Origin: Caldifarciminota bacterium
GTDB taxonomy: Bacteria; Hydrothermota; UBA3072
Length of the DNA stretch: 64,000 nucleotides
Assembly: GCA_016930175.1 (NCBI GenBank)
Contig: JAFGHJ010000007.1
Span: 1 to 64,000, forward strand
Direction of reading: 5' to 3'
The notes under the pieces are model-generated. The model did not search any database and was not told the origin of the DNA. It saw nothing but the letters and a program-made list of their open reading frames with translations. Positions 52,656 through 61,808 of the stretch are shown piece after piece. The position numbers and the translations under genes are program-made. How positions within the stretch are numbered: position 1 is the stretch's first letter; every line of letters begins with the position of its first letter.

Positions 52656-52668
52656 CCTGGATTCTTCG

Positions 52669-53145
52669 TTACAAATTTCTCTTTATAAATATATCAAATA
52701 TTTGTATACCAAAGACAGACACAACACTCACAATTAAACCGGCAATAACCACCCCAAAGAGTACCGCAAAAAAAGACTTTCTTTTTTTCATCTTAAAAAA
52801 CCACGCACCAAGAGTTCCTGTATAAGCGCCGGTAACCGGCAGAGGAACAGCTACAAATAAAGTTAAACCAAGATAGCCGTATTTTTCAATTTTAGGGCCA
52901 ACTTTTCTTCTGGTACTTTCAAGAAAATAGTCGAAAGTTTTCCTGTATAATCTAACTTTCATTAATAATTTGTGAATAAATGTTAGAAAGAAATAAAAAA
53001 TGGGGAAAACTAACACATTTGATAAGACAGCAACCGGAAAAACTAAAGATAAAGGTAATCCGGAGGCAAGACCTATTGGGATACTTCCGCGAAGTTCCGA
53101 TATAGGAAGCAGGGAAAAAATAATTATTTTTAAAATCGGATTCAT
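52669..53145 (-). CDS. Small multidrug-export-like membrane protein (COG2426 type)
   Basis: 158 residues, four to five membrane segments. PISELRGSIPIGLASGLPL near the N-terminus and FVAVPLPVTGAYTGTLGAWFF are the signature of the Sm_multidrug_ex family. Role in transport is suggested by the family name only. The ATG lies 13 nt after the 3' end of tRNA-Ala, with no SD and no promoter between, so it must be read through from the tRNA promoter and its mRNA 5' end is probably made by tRNA processing. Confidence 0.82.
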   Translation of the reverse strand: MNPILKIIIFSLLPISELRGSIPIGLASGLPLSLVFPVAVLSNVLVFPIFYFFLTFIHKLLMKVRLYRKTFDYFLESTRRKVGPKIEKYGYLGLTLFVAVPLPVTGAYTGTLGAWFFKMKKRKSFFAVLFGVVIAGLIVSVVSVFGIQIFDIFIKRNL

Positions 53146-53158
53146 AAGATTTTAATAA

Positions 53159-53231
53159 TGGAGGCGAGCGGAGTCGAACCGCTGACCTCCTGCGTGCAAG
53201 GCAGGTGCTCTACCAATTGAGCTACGCCCCC
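53159..53231 (-). tRNA. tRNA-Ala (anticodon TGC)
   Basis: 73 nt, full cloverleaf: acceptor GGGGGCG with CGCCTCC, discriminator A, anticodon loop CTTGCAC, T-loop TTCGACT. The 3' CCA is not encoded. Confidence 0.97.
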
Positions 53232-53240
53232 ACAAAAAAA

Positions 53241-53314
53241 TGGGCCTAAGTGGAATCGAACCACTCACCTCTCGCTTATCAGGCGAACGCTCTAACCAAC
53301 TGAGCTATAGGCCC
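53241..53314 (-). tRNA. tRNA-Ile (anticodon GAT)
   Basis: 74 nt: acceptor GGGCCTA with TAGGCCC, discriminator A, anticodon GAT in CTGATAA, T-loop TTCGATT. CCA not encoded. Transcribed first, 9 nt before tRNA-Ala. Confidence 0.97.
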
Positions 53315-53326
53315 ACTCTGTTTGTA

Positions 53327-53354
53327 AATATACAGGAAGCCAATAAAATGTCAA
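53327..53354 (-). promoter_or_regulatory. Promoter of the tRNA-Ile/tRNA-Ala/export-protein unit
   Basis: Minus strand TTGACA (53354-53349), 16 nt, TATATT (53332-53327). Confidence 0.75.
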
Positions 53355-53365
53355 GAGCAAAACCC

Positions 53366-53502
53366 ACAGCGGCAAAGCCGCTACTGCAAAACATTAACCA
53401 CAGAGGATACAGAGAAATGATTGTGTTTAAAAAGAAAAAAATCACTGAGAACACAGAGAAAAAAATAAAAACTCTGCGCTCTCGGTAATCTATGTGGTTC
53501 AA
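53366..53502. repeat. GC hairpin and CACAGAG elements in a divergent spacer
   Basis: AGCGGC (53368-53373) and GCCGCT (53377-53382) form a 6-bp stem. CCACAGAGGATACAGAG (about 53399-53415) and CACTGAGAACACAGAG (about 53444-53459) face the tRNA promoter; CTCTGCGCTCTCGG and ATCTATGTGGTT (about 53473-53502) face the kinase promoter at 53572. Confidence 0.65.
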
Positions 53503-53571
53503 TCTTTTTTGGGGTAGTGATGGTATTCTGTATTCGCACCTTCTGACTCCTTACTTCTGATTTAATAATCC

Positions 53572-53600
53572 TTGACAAAAGCTTTTCCCACTCCTATAAT
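53572..53600 (+). promoter_or_regulatory. Consensus promoter of the hybrid kinase gene
   Basis: TTGACA (53572-53577), 17 nt, TATAAT (53595-53600). Confidence 0.88.
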
Positions 53601-53653
53601 TATCTATATAATTATTTAGCGTTTTAAAAAGAGTAAATACGAGGAATCTATCC

Positions 53654-56299
53654 TTGGATAAGAAAGAAAAAAAAGAAAAATCAAGAATCATAGAAGACTT
53701 AAAAAAGACTGATAAACAAATAGAAAAAATACTTAACACCATGTCGGAATTGATAACACTGATGGACCCCGATTATAAGATACTATGGGCAAACAAAGCC
53801 GCGCATGCTTCCTACGAACAAGCTACCACAAAAACAGAGGGAATTGAAGGCAATTATTGCTACGAAATATGGACTGATGACAACAAACCTTGCGAAAAAT
53901 GTCCTTTAATAAAAGCCCTCGAGACAGGTAAAGTAGAAGAAGAGGAAATTGTTAGAACAGACGGAAGAAAATGGTTAATCAAAGGGTATCCTATAAAAGA
54001 TGAACAGGGAAATGTTACCAATTTACTCGAGGTCGTTAGAGACATAACGAAAAAAAATAAGTTAGAACAGGCGTTAAGAGATTCCGAGCAGCTATATAAG
54101 ATACTTGTAGATACTGCGCCCTACGCAGTCACGGTTACCGATTTAAAAGGAGAGGTTACATTTACCTCCGATAGGGCCCTTGAAATATACGGATACGAAA
54201 CACTGGAAGAAGTGCTTGGCAAAAGCGCTTTTATATTTATAGCTCCTTTTGACCGTAAAAGAGCAAAGGCAAATATGAAAAAGACCTTAGAAAAAGGCAT
54301 TGTAAGGAATTTAGAGTATACCCTATTGAGAAAAGACGGCTCTTCTTTTATTGGTGAGATGAATGCCTCTTTAATAAAAGATGATAAAGGGCAACCCCAG
54401 GCTTTCGTAGCAATCACAAGAGATATAACCGAACGGAAAGAAAACGAAAAAAAACTTAAAGAAAAAGAAGCTTATAATTTTGCTTTATTCAATTATAGCC
54501 CCGTGGAGACAATCGTTGTAGACCGCAAGGGAAGAGTTACAAAAAGCAACCTGGCGAAAAGGCGATCGGGCGATAGAATACCCGAAATCGGAAACATTAT
54601 GTACAAGGATTATGGAGCAAGACACGAAAAAAACATGTATGCAGAGCTGATGAAATGTATAAAAACAGGCAAAAACAAAGAGTTCCCGCAAATGAAATAT
54701 GAGGATAAATACCTCTCCATAAGCATAGCACCTTTCTCTGAAGGTGCAATAATAATCTCACAGGACATTACCAAACGCATTAAAGCGGAAAAAGCTTTGA
54801 AGCAAAACGAACAGAGATTTCGGCTGATCGTTGAAACTATGCCAAGCTTACTTGTAATCACAGACAAAGAAGGTAAAAATCTCTACGTGAGTCCAAATTG
54901 CGAAGAAATAACGGGATACAGTAAAAAAGAACTGGAAAATAATTTCATATGGTGGGTACACGAAGATGATTTAGGCAGAGCAAAAAAAGTTTTTGATAAA
55001 TCCTATAAAGAACACACAGACGGTAGAAATTTTGAATATAAAGCGGTCAAAAAAGACGGCAAGATATGGTATGCTTCTAGCGCATGGGAGCCTATAATAG
55101 ACGAAAAAGGTACTTTTCAGGGTATGATATTGCAAACAATCGATATTTCCGATAAAAAAATAATGGAACAGGAAATAGCAAAAGCCCAAAAATTAGAATC
55201 AATAGGTATACTTGCCGGAGGAATTGCTCATGATTTCAATAATTTTTTAACCGGAATCATAGGCAACATTTCACTCGCGAAATTAAAAACAGACCCAAAA
55301 GATGAAATTTTTGAAATATTGACCGAATCGGAAAAAGCTGCTCACAGCGCAAAGAGTCTAACTCAACAACTTTTAACTTTTTCAAAAGGCGGAGTGCCAA
55401 TAAAGGAGAAAACCGATATAAAAGAATTAATCAAAGAATCTGCTAAATTTGCCATAGTCGGATCCAATGTCAATTGTGAATTTGATTTCCCTGAAGATCT
55501 ATGGGAAGTCATAATAGACAGAGCCCAGATGAATCAGGTCGTAAACAACATAATTTTAAACGCAGTTGAAGCTATACAAGAGGAAGGTACAATAACAATA
55601 AAAGCGGAGAATACCGAAATAGAAAAAAGAACAAAAATACCGCTTAAAAAAGGAAAATATGTAAAAATTACTGTTAACGATACGGGAACCGGTATACCGG
55701 ACAATAATATACCATATATATTCGACCCTTTTTTCACGACAAAGCAACGTGGAAGCGGACTCGGCCTTGCCACAGTTTTCTCAATAATAAAAAAACATAA
55801 TGGTTTTATCAATGTTGAATCTGAAGTAGGAAAAGGAACCTCCTTCTATATTTATCTCCCCGCATCATTAGAAGTCAAAAAGGAAAAGAAGCAAGAAGAA
55901 GAAAAAATCTTAAAATGCAGCGGTAAGGTTCTAATTATGGACGATAAATCCTTTATAAGAAAATCTGCAGAGAGAGCTCTTAATTTATATGGTTTCGATG
56001 TTTCAGGAGCCGAAGACGGAGAAGAAGCATTAAATTTATATAAAGAAGCTATGGATGAAGGGAGACCTTACGATGTTGTCATTCTTGACCTCACGATTCC
56101 AGGGGCTATGGGAGGACTTAGAGCACTAAATGAGCTGCGTAAAATTAATCCGAAAGTAAAGGCAATAGTTTCCAGCGGGTATTCGGATGACCCGGTAATG
56201 TCTGACCATGAGAAATTCGGTTTCAACGCAATAATTAAAAAACCTTATGAGTACCACGAACTTTCCGAAACGGTTAAAAAACTGCTTGAAGAAGAATAG
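53654..56299 (+). CDS. PAS-containing hybrid sensor histidine kinase with receiver domain
   Basis: 881 residues, no membrane segment. Start TTG at 53654, preceded by GAGGAATC. PAS domains at about 20-135, 145-260, 275-380 and 390-505; HisKA with H526 in GGIAHDFNNFLTGIIGN; HATPase_c about 625-735 (NIILNAVEAI, DTGTGIPD, GSGLGLATVFSI); receiver about 755-875 with D812 in VVILDLTIPG and a following MGG that is typical of NtrB-like hybrids. EKCP near the first PAS and CYEIWTDDNKPCEKCP may bind metal. Output is unknown because no DNA-binding partner is adjacent. Confidence 0.92.
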   Translation: MDKKEKKEKSRIIEDLKKTDKQIEKILNTMSELITLMDPDYKILWANKAAHASYEQATTKTEGIEGNYCYEIWTDDNKPCEKCPLIKALETGKVEEEEIVRTDGRKWLIKGYPIKDEQGNVTNLLEVVRDITKKNKLEQALRDSEQLYKILVDTAPYAVTVTDLKGEVTFTSDRALEIYGYETLEEVLGKSAFIFIAPFDRKRAKANMKKTLEKGIVRNLEYTLLRKDGSSFIGEMNASLIKDDKGQPQAFVAITRDITERKENEKKLKEKEAYNFALFNYSPVETIVVDRKGRVTKSNLAKRRSGDRIPEIGNIMYKDYGARHEKNMYAELMKCIKTGKNKEFPQMKYEDKYLSISIAPFSEGAIIISQDITKRIKAEKALKQNEQRFRLIVETMPSLLVITDKEGKNLYVSPNCEEITGYSKKELENNFIWWVHEDDLGRAKKVFDKSYKEHTDGRNFEYKAVKKDGKIWYASSAWEPIIDEKGTFQGMILQTIDISDKKIMEQEIAKAQKLESIGILAGGIAHDFNNFLTGIIGNISLAKLKTDPKDEIFEILTESEKAAHSAKSLTQQLLTFSKGGVPIKEKTDIKELIKESAKFAIVGSNVNCEFDFPEDLWEVIIDRAQMNQVVNNIILNAVEAIQEEGTITIKAENTEIEKRTKIPLKKGKYVKITVNDTGTGIPDNNIPYIFDPFFTTKQRGSGLGLATVFSIIKKHNGFINVESEVGKGTSFYIYLPASLEVKKEKKQEEEKILKCSGKVLIMDDKSFIRKSAERALNLYGFDVSGAEDGEEALNLYKEAMDEGRPYDVVILDLTIPGAMGGLRALNELRKINPKVKAIVSSGYSDDPVMSDHEKFGFNAIIKKPYEYHELSETVKKLLEEE

Positions 56300-56304
56300 A
56301 AAAT

Positions 56305-56520
56305 TTTATTATCACACGGAGCCGCAGAGGACACTGAGTAAAAAAGAAATAGTATCTTGTTTTTTCCACCTTAACCTCACCAAATAATTATCCACGGATT
56401 TACACGGATAGATACGGATAAAAAAATGTATTTTGTTGTTCGAAACTCACCAACATACTCATCCACTAACACATTAATTCTATTTTACGGTCTTCGGTCA
56501 TCCGTCGTCTGTCTTCGGCT
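56305..56520. repeat. Word repeats in the kinase-mnmG spacer
   Basis: ATCACACGGAGCCGCAGAGG (about 56312-56331) just after the kinase stop, reading away from it; CCACGGATTTACACGGATAG (about 56393-56412, period about 9-10); CACCAACATACTCATCCACTA; and GGTCTTCGGTCATCCGTCG (about 56489-56507). Confidence 0.6.
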
Positions 56521-56537
56521 TTCCCGAAACAGTTCCC

Positions 56538-56565
56538 TTGACTATTCATATTTCTATCCTAATAT
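56538..56565 (+). promoter_or_regulatory. Promoter of mnmG (near-leaderless)
   Basis: TTGACT (56538-56543), 16 nt, TAATAT (56560-56565). The ATG at 56579 is 13 nt after the -10, giving a leader of about 6 nt with no SD. Confidence 0.65.
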
Positions 56566-56578
56566 TTAACAGAAAGAT

Positions 56579-58453
56579 ATGGACGCGAATACAAACAAAT
56601 TTGATGTAATTGTCGTGGGAGGAGGCCATGCAGGAATCGAGGCAGCCCTCGCTTCTAAAAGAAGAGGGTTTTCTACTCTCTTAATCACAATAAGTCCGGA
56701 GTTTATAGGGCAGATGTCATGTAATCCTTCAATGGGAGGAGGAGCAAAATCTCAGCTGGTGTTTGAGGTTGACGCATTGGGAGGAGAAATAGCCTACAAC
56801 ACCGATAAAACCGGAATACAATTCAAAATGTTAAATGCAAAAAAGGGCCCTGCGATATGGGCACTTCGTGCTCAGTCCGATAGAAAAAAATACAGAGACG
56901 AAATAAAAAAAATATTAAAGAATGAAGTAACTATATTAGAAGGGGAAGTCACTGAATTGATCTTAGAAGGGAAAAAAATAAGAGGAGTAAAGACAGCCAA
57001 AGGTAAGGACTTCTTCTCCGAAGCGGTGATTCTTACAACAGGTACTTTCCTGTCAGGACTAATCCATATAGGTTTGGAATCTTTCCCTTCCGGAAGGCTT
57101 GGGGAACCCCCGTCCCTTGATTTATCCGATTATTTAAGAAAAAGCGGTCTGAAACTTGGACGACTTAAGACCGGTACTTCAGCCCGGGGCGATATGAGAA
57201 CAATAGACCTTTCCAAAACAACCGAACAACCCGGAGATGAAAAACCTCTCAATTTCTCTTACAGAACAAAAAATTTCAACCCTCCAAATGTACCCTGTTA
57301 CCTCACCTGGACAAATGAACATACCCATAATATAATACGCGAGAATCTAAAATTCTCTCCGCTTGTTCAGGGTAAAATAACAGGAATAGAACCGAGATAC
57401 TGTCCGTCTCTTGAAACTAAGGTCCTAAAATTCCCGGAAAAGAACCACCATCATGTATTCATAGAACCTGATGGATTAGATACATACGAGGTATATTTGA
57501 ACGGCGTATCTTCTTCCCTACCGGAAGAAATACAGATAAAATTCTTAAAAACGATTCCGGGACTTGAAAATATCGAAATCTTAAAACCGGGTTATGCTGT
57601 CGAGTATGATTTTGTCCATCCAACACAACTCAAACACTCGCTTGAAACAAAAGCAGTAGAGGGACTATTCCTTGCAGGACAGATAAACGGAACCTCAGGC
57701 TACGAAGAAGCTGCAGCCCAGGGAATGATTGCGGGAATAAACGCAACTCTCAAAATAGAAAAAAGAGAACCTTTGACTCTGAGAAGGGACGAAGCCTATA
57801 TAGGAGTCCTTATCGACGACCTGGTTATAAAAGGAACGGAAGAACCTTACCGAATGTTCACGGGAAGAGCAGAACATCGTATACTTTTAAGACAGGACAA
57901 TGCAGATTTTAGACTCACCTCCTATGGATATAAATTGGGATTCTTAAGTAAAGAAAGATACGAAGAGGTTGAAGAAAAAAGGAAAAAGATAGAAGAGGCG
58001 GAAAAACTGCTTAAAAAAACATTTATTACGCCTAAAGATATACCGTCGATTAAAAAACCCGTTAGCGCATTTAGTCTTGCCAAAAGAGCCGATTTCAACA
58101 TTAATGACGTAGAGAAAGTCACGGGAATAAAAATAGATAAGGATATAAAAGAAACATTAGAAATAAACATCCGCTATGACGGATATACCCAGCGAGCCAA
58201 AAGAAAAATAAAAGAATTGGAAAAGATGGAAAATGTCCGAATTCCTCCCGGTACAAATTTCGACAAAATACAGGGAATATGCACTGAAAGTATTGAGAAA
58301 CTTAATAATATTAAGCCGGAAACCTTTGGTCAGGCCTCCAGAGTCTCAGGTGTAAAACCCACCGATATGCAAGCTTTAATGTCTTACATATGCAGAATTA
58401 AAAAATCTCGAAAATCAAAACAAACTGCGGATAAGCAAAGTATAAAAGAATGA
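56579..58453 (+). CDS. mnmG: tRNA uridine-5-carboxymethylaminomethyl modification enzyme MnmG
   Basis: 624 residues, full length. FAD motif [21 protein letters not shown], then [47 protein letters not shown] with the catalytic cysteine region, and [13 protein letters not shown]. The C-terminal helical domain for tRNA and MnmE binding ends with [16 protein letters not shown]. Acts with MnmE (not in the window) on U34 of tRNAs. No SD; the ATG is very close to the promoter. Overlaps the prepilin peptidase gene by 4 nt. Confidence 0.97.
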   Translation: MDANTNKFDVIVVGGGHAGIEAALASKRRGFSTLLITISPEFIGQMSCNPSMGGGAKSQLVFEVDALGGEIAYNTDKTGIQFKMLNAKKGPAIWALRAQSDRKKYRDEIKKILKNEVTILEGEVTELILEGKKIRGVKTAKGKDFFSEAVILTTGTFLSGLIHIGLESFPSGRLGEPPSLDLSDYLRKSGLKLGRLKTGTSARGDMRTIDLSKTTEQPGDEKPLNFSYRTKNFNPPNVPCYLTWTNEHTHNIIRENLKFSPLVQGKITGIEPRYCPSLETKVLKFPEKNHHHVFIEPDGLDTYEVYLNGVSSSLPEEIQIKFLKTIPGLENIEILKPGYAVEYDFVHPTQLKHSLETKAVEGLFLAGQINGTSGYEEAAAQGMIAGINATLKIEKREPLTLRRDEAYIGVLIDDLVIKGTEEPYRMFTGRAEHRILLRQDNADFRLTSYGYKLGFLSKERYEEVEEKRKKIEEAEKLLKKTFITPKDIPSIKKPVSAFSLAKRADFNINDVEKVTGIKIDKDIKETLEINIRYDGYTQRAKRKIKELEKMENVRIPPGTNFDKIQGICTESIEKLNNIKPETFGQASRVSGVKPTDMQALMSYICRIKKSRKSKQTADKQSIKE

Positions 58454-59211
58454 TGGTAATTGTATTAGGAACAATATTTTTTCTTCTGGGAGCTGTGATG
58501 GGAAGCTTCTTTAACGTAATTATATATCGCTTACCCAAAAATATTTCAATAATAAAGCCTCCTTCTCATTGTCCCGGATGCAAAGAAAAAATACAATGGA
58601 AAGATAATATACCTATCTTGAGTTACCTTATTTTAAACGGAAAGTGCAGAAATTGTGATTTTCAAATCCCAATTAACTATTTCTTTGTGGAAACAATAAA
58701 CGCTTTCCTTTTCCTGTTTGCTTTCCTTCGTTTCGGAATATCACTCGAGCTACTTACTTTTCTTATTTTTATTTCTTTACTCATTCCCATTTCATTCATC
58801 GATCTGCACACAACACTTATTCCGGACTCCATCTCCATTCCGGGAATCATATTAGGTTTGGTGCTTTCAGTATTCCGGGGATTGGCCTTAATATCTGTTA
58901 TCGGAGCAGCAAGTGGAGCCGTTATAATATCACTGATAATTGTGATAGGTAAAAGAATATACGAACAGGATGTCATGGGATACGGAGATATTAAACTCGC
59001 CGCTTTAATAGGAGCTTTCGTGGGATGGGCTGGAGTACTACTAACCATAATGATAGGTTCCTTTCTGGGCGCGTTCTATGGTTTGATTCAAATAAAACGT
59101 AAAAAACTTACAATGAAATCGCAAATACCATTTGGGCCTTATCTGGCAATTGGTGGAATCATCTCATTCCTTTACGGAAAATGGATAATACTCCGTTTAT
59201 TCCTGCCTTAA
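58450..59211 (+). CDS. pilD: Type IV prepilin peptidase / N-methyltransferase
   Basis: 253 residues, about seven membrane segments, A24 family. N-terminal domain has the [12 protein letters not shown] motif and a four-cysteine zinc site (CPGCKEK and CRNCDF); the two catalytic aspartates lie in [12 protein letters not shown] and [17 protein letters not shown]. Processes type IV pilins or type II secretion pseudopilins at the inner membrane. None of those genes are in the window. Start ATGA overlaps mnmG. The symbol follows function, not a proven ortholog. Confidence 0.94.
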   Translation: MMVIVLGTIFFLLGAVMGSFFNVIIYRLPKNISIIKPPSHCPGCKEKIQWKDNIPILSYLILNGKCRNCDFQIPINYFFVETINAFLFLFAFLRFGISLELLTFLIFISLLIPISFIDLHTTLIPDSISIPGIILGLVLSVFRGLALISVIGAASGAVIISLIIVIGKRIYEQDVMGYGDIKLAALIGAFVGWAGVLLTIMIGSFLGAFYGLIQIKRKKLTMKSQIPFGPYLAIGGIISFLYGKWIILRLFLP

Positions 59212-59702
59212 CAAAGATATTTTTTGGTATCATATATAAGAATTCAAAAGGACTCGAATTCGCACTCGACGAAATTTCCCAAACAGGAAAAATCGATGTT
59301 CAAAGTATAGAAATTCCGTTCGATTTTACCAATTACTACAAAGATGAAATGGGCGAGTCCTTAAAAAGAAAATGGGTAGCGATCGATAAGATAATACCGG
59401 AAAACGAGCTGGCAGATTTAAAACACAAAACAGTAAACTGGGAAAAAGAACTCACTTTCGAAGGCAAAAGAACTTTAAATTGTGACCCGGGAGGAATATG
59501 CGATAATAGAGTCGTCCTTGTAACCACAAAAAACTTTTCTCACAGAATTTACCTTGGTAAAGGAATATTCGCAGAAGTTACCTTGATTTATATTGGAAAC
59601 AAGTTCCAACCGCAGAGATGGACCTATCCCGATTACAAGAGTGATATTTTCCAGGATTTCGCAAAAAAGTGTAAGAAAAAGTTTTTGGAAGCGAAAACAT
59701 AG
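59181..59702 (+). CDS. DUF4416 protein
   Basis: 173 residues. Matches DUF4416 throughout: [79 protein letters not shown] and WTYPDYKSD. Function of the family unknown to me. It overlaps the prepilin peptidase by 31 nt in another frame; there is no nearby alternative ATG that keeps the conserved N-terminus. Third gene of the mnmG-pilD unit. One Cys replaces the Leu commonly seen in the DPG loop. Confidence 0.82.
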   Translation: MDNTPFIPALTKIFFGIIYKNSKGLEFALDEISQTGKIDVQSIEIPFDFTNYYKDEMGESLKRKWVAIDKIIPENELADLKHKTVNWEKELTFEGKRTLNCDPGGICDNRVVLVTTKNFSHRIYLGKGIFAEVTLIYIGNKFQPQRWTYPDYKSDIFQDFAKKCKKKFLEAKT

Positions 59703-59915
59703 CCACGAAGACACAAAGACACTAAGAAAAAACTATATTTTTATTGTTTAAAACCCAACCCACAGCCCCAAATTAATCTCACACAAAGCGCACACCCCCA
59801 CCCTCATTTTTTATTTTGTTCTCTATGTGTTTGTTTCTCTATGTAGTAGATATTTTTCGAAGACTACTAAAAGGGGTGGTGGGGTTTAGTGTTTTTAGTG
59901 TGTTTCGTGGTTAAA
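59702..59915. repeat. Paired, oppositely oriented CACAAAG elements in a tandem spacer
   Basis: CCACGAAGACACAAAGACAC (about 59702-59721) runs away from the upstream stop; GTTTTTAGTGTGTTTCGTGG (about 59891-59910) runs towards the next promoter. The two ends are complementary (CCACGAA with TTCGTGG, then ACAC with GTGT), so the spacer transcript could close on itself. Confidence 0.65.
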
Positions 59916-59925
59916 ATGCCGTCCC

Positions 59926-59953
59926 TTGACAAATTTTATCAAAAAAGTAAATT
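59926..59953 (+). promoter_or_regulatory. Promoter abutting a start codon (leaderless)
   Basis: TTGACA (59926-59931), 16 nt, TAAATT (59948-59953); the ATG (59960) is 7 nt after the -10, at the expected transcription start. Confidence 0.65.
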
Positions 59954-59959
59954 CAGCCC

Positions 59960-61453
59960 ATGAAGAAACTAATATTCGTATCAATATTATTTATATTACT
60001 ATACATATCCAACTGCACTCCTGCGATACAAGTCGTTTCAGAAGAAGATGCAAGTAAAATCTATGAAAGTGCTATGAAAGCTTATACCGAACAGAACTAC
60101 AAAAAAGCTAACGATTTATTTTTAGTCGTAGCGAAGAACAGTGAATCCACTAAACTAAAGGCCAACTCGTTTTTTTATCTTGGTGAAATCAACAAGGCTA
60201 CAGCAAACTACGGGAAAGCACTAATTAGTTATGCTGCTGCCAGTCATTATGGATTAAACACATCTGAGAACACAAAAGAATTGGCAGCTCTTTCCGATGT
60301 TAGTTCTCTGGAGAAAGCTATAACTTACGCTACAGAGGATATTAAACCCTTTTTATTATATACACTCGCAAGAAAATTTCAAAGTGACGCAAATGAGAAA
60401 GAAAGTTTAAAATATTTCTCGGAAATAGAAAAAAAGTATCCAAACAGTGAATATGCAAGGAAAGCAAAATACATATCCCGGAATAAGGGCAAAACCAGGG
60501 TTGGTGTGCTATTGCCCTTTACGGGAATTTACAGTGAGACAGCAGAATCAGTTAAAAGAGGCATAGAAATAGGTTCAAGGGATAAATTTATTCCCCTGTA
60601 CGTCGATACAAGAGGAGATCCGGTTATAAGTTATAAAGAAGCAGTCAACTTTATAAAAAGAGAAAAGATTTCCGGAATTATCGGACCTCTTTTCTCTCGA
60701 AATAGCTTTGCTGTTGCATGTGTTTGTGATTATGCGGGAATCCCTTTTATTTCTCCGACAGCCACAAAGGACTTTATAGCTTCCGCAGGGGAACATTGCT
60801 ATATAATTAACAGAACAATAGAACAACAAGCAAAAGCGATTGCTAAGTACGCGATTATCGAGCTCGGACTCAGAACCTTTTCTATCCTTTATCCATATTC
60901 GGATTACGGAGAGACATTTGAAAATTTTTTCTCTGAAAAAGTAATAGAACTGGGAGGAACAATAATAAATTCAATTTCTTACAAAGAGGGAAAAAGAGAC
61001 TTTCAGGATGAAATAAATCGAATAAAAACCAGTAACCCTGACGCTATATATATTCCTGCTAGCACGCAAGACGTACCCGCTATTGCAAGTCAAATAAAAT
61101 ATCTAGGTATAAAATCGCAAATTCTTGGAGCAGACGAGTGGAAATCCGAAGAAATATTCAGGCAGCAAGTTGAAACTTCCGCCTTGGAGGGAATAATAAT
61201 CACCGAAAGTCCTTTCAACCCAACAGAAGTATTTTCTGAAGAATTTAATTTTATTTTCAGAAAAGATCCGGACAGATATGCATGCCTCGGATACGATGCT
61301 GCTCTCCTTATGGGAAGTTTAATAGAAAATCCGGAAAACAAAGTAAGACTAAAAAACATGCAATTAACAGCGGGTTCTCTCGGCACAGGAGATTCATACG
61401 ATAATGTTCACATCTATATTATAAGCAGAGGTAATTTTAAACTTATAAAATAG
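59960..61453 (+). CDS. LpoA/LivK-like lipoprotein: TPR plus periplasmic-binding fold
   Basis: 497 residues. Lipobox YISNC (C19). TPR-like helical region about 30-165, then a type 1 periplasmic-binding domain (Peripla_BP_6, about 170-490): TRVGVLLPFTGIYSETAESVKRGIEIG, ISGIIGPLFSRNSFAVA, IPFISPTATKDF. This layout resembles LpoA activators of penicillin-binding proteins and amino-acid receptor-like proteins; an ABC-importer role is less likely because no permease genes are nearby. No SD; the promoter abuts the ATG. Followed 16 nt later by a small membrane protein. Confidence 0.82.
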   Translation: MKKLIFVSILFILLYISNCTPAIQVVSEEDASKIYESAMKAYTEQNYKKANDLFLVVAKNSESTKLKANSFFYLGEINKATANYGKALISYAAASHYGLNTSENTKELAALSDVSSLEKAITYATEDIKPFLLYTLARKFQSDANEKESLKYFSEIEKKYPNSEYARKAKYISRNKGKTRVGVLLPFTGIYSETAESVKRGIEIGSRDKFIPLYVDTRGDPVISYKEAVNFIKREKISGIIGPLFSRNSFAVACVCDYAGIPFISPTATKDFIASAGEHCYIINRTIEQQAKAIAKYAIIELGLRTFSILYPYSDYGETFENFFSEKVIELGGTIINSISYKEGKRDFQDEINRIKTSNPDAIYIPASTQDVPAIASQIKYLGIKSQILGADEWKSEEIFRQQVETSALEGIIITESPFNPTEVFSEEFNFIFRKDPDRYACLGYDAALLMGSLIENPENKVRLKNMQLTAGSLGTGDSYDNVHIYIISRGNFKLIK

Positions 61454-61469
61454 AAAACATGGAGGTACT

Positions 61470-61676
61470 TTGAAAGAAAAAAATAATAAAAAACTTTACT
61501 GGGATAAAACAAATTCGATTATTTTTGCAGCCGGAATATTATCAATAATAATGGGCTACATATTCCTTGCAAGAGAATCGCGTACTTTAGCTCCAATACT
61601 TTTAGTCCTGGGATATGCTGTCTTAATACCCATTTCCCTTATTTACAAAGGCTGGGGTAAAAAAGAAGAAAAATAA
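61470..61676 (+). CDS. Small two-helix membrane protein, DUF3098-like
   Basis: 68 residues from a TTG at 61470, preceded by GGAGGTAC. Two membrane helices (SIIFAAGILSIIMGYIFLA and LAPILLVLGYAVLIPISLI) with charged ends, the pattern of DUF3098 proteins. Function unknown. Co-transcribed with the LpoA-like gene. Confidence 0.7.
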   Translation: MKEKNNKKLYWDKTNSIIFAAGILSIIMGYIFLARESRTLAPILLVLGYAVLIPISLIYKGWGKKEEK

Positions 61677-61677
61677 T

Positions 61678-61800
61678 AATTAGTAGTTAGTTGTCAAAAT
61701 TTAGGTCTTAGGTATTGGATTTTAGGTTTTAGTTAAAACAAAAAAATTTTCTCTGTGTACTCTGTGAGTTTGTTTTTTCTCTGTGTTCTCTGTGGTAAAT
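61678..61800. repeat. Word repeats between convergent genes
   Basis: TAGTTAGTTG and TTTAGGTCTTAGG (about 61702-61714) then CTCTGTGTACTCTGTGAG and CTCTGTGTTCTCTGTGG (about 61751-61796). Relative to the minus-strand stop at 61809 the latter read outward as CCACAGAGAACACAGAG. Confidence 0.6.
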
Positions 61801-61808
61801 GTTTTTTA

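Noticed and set aside
53366-53385. AGCGGC/GCCGCT hairpin as a terminator
   Set aside because: No T-run on either side. It lies upstream of the tRNA promoter and is better seen as a small palindromic repeat.
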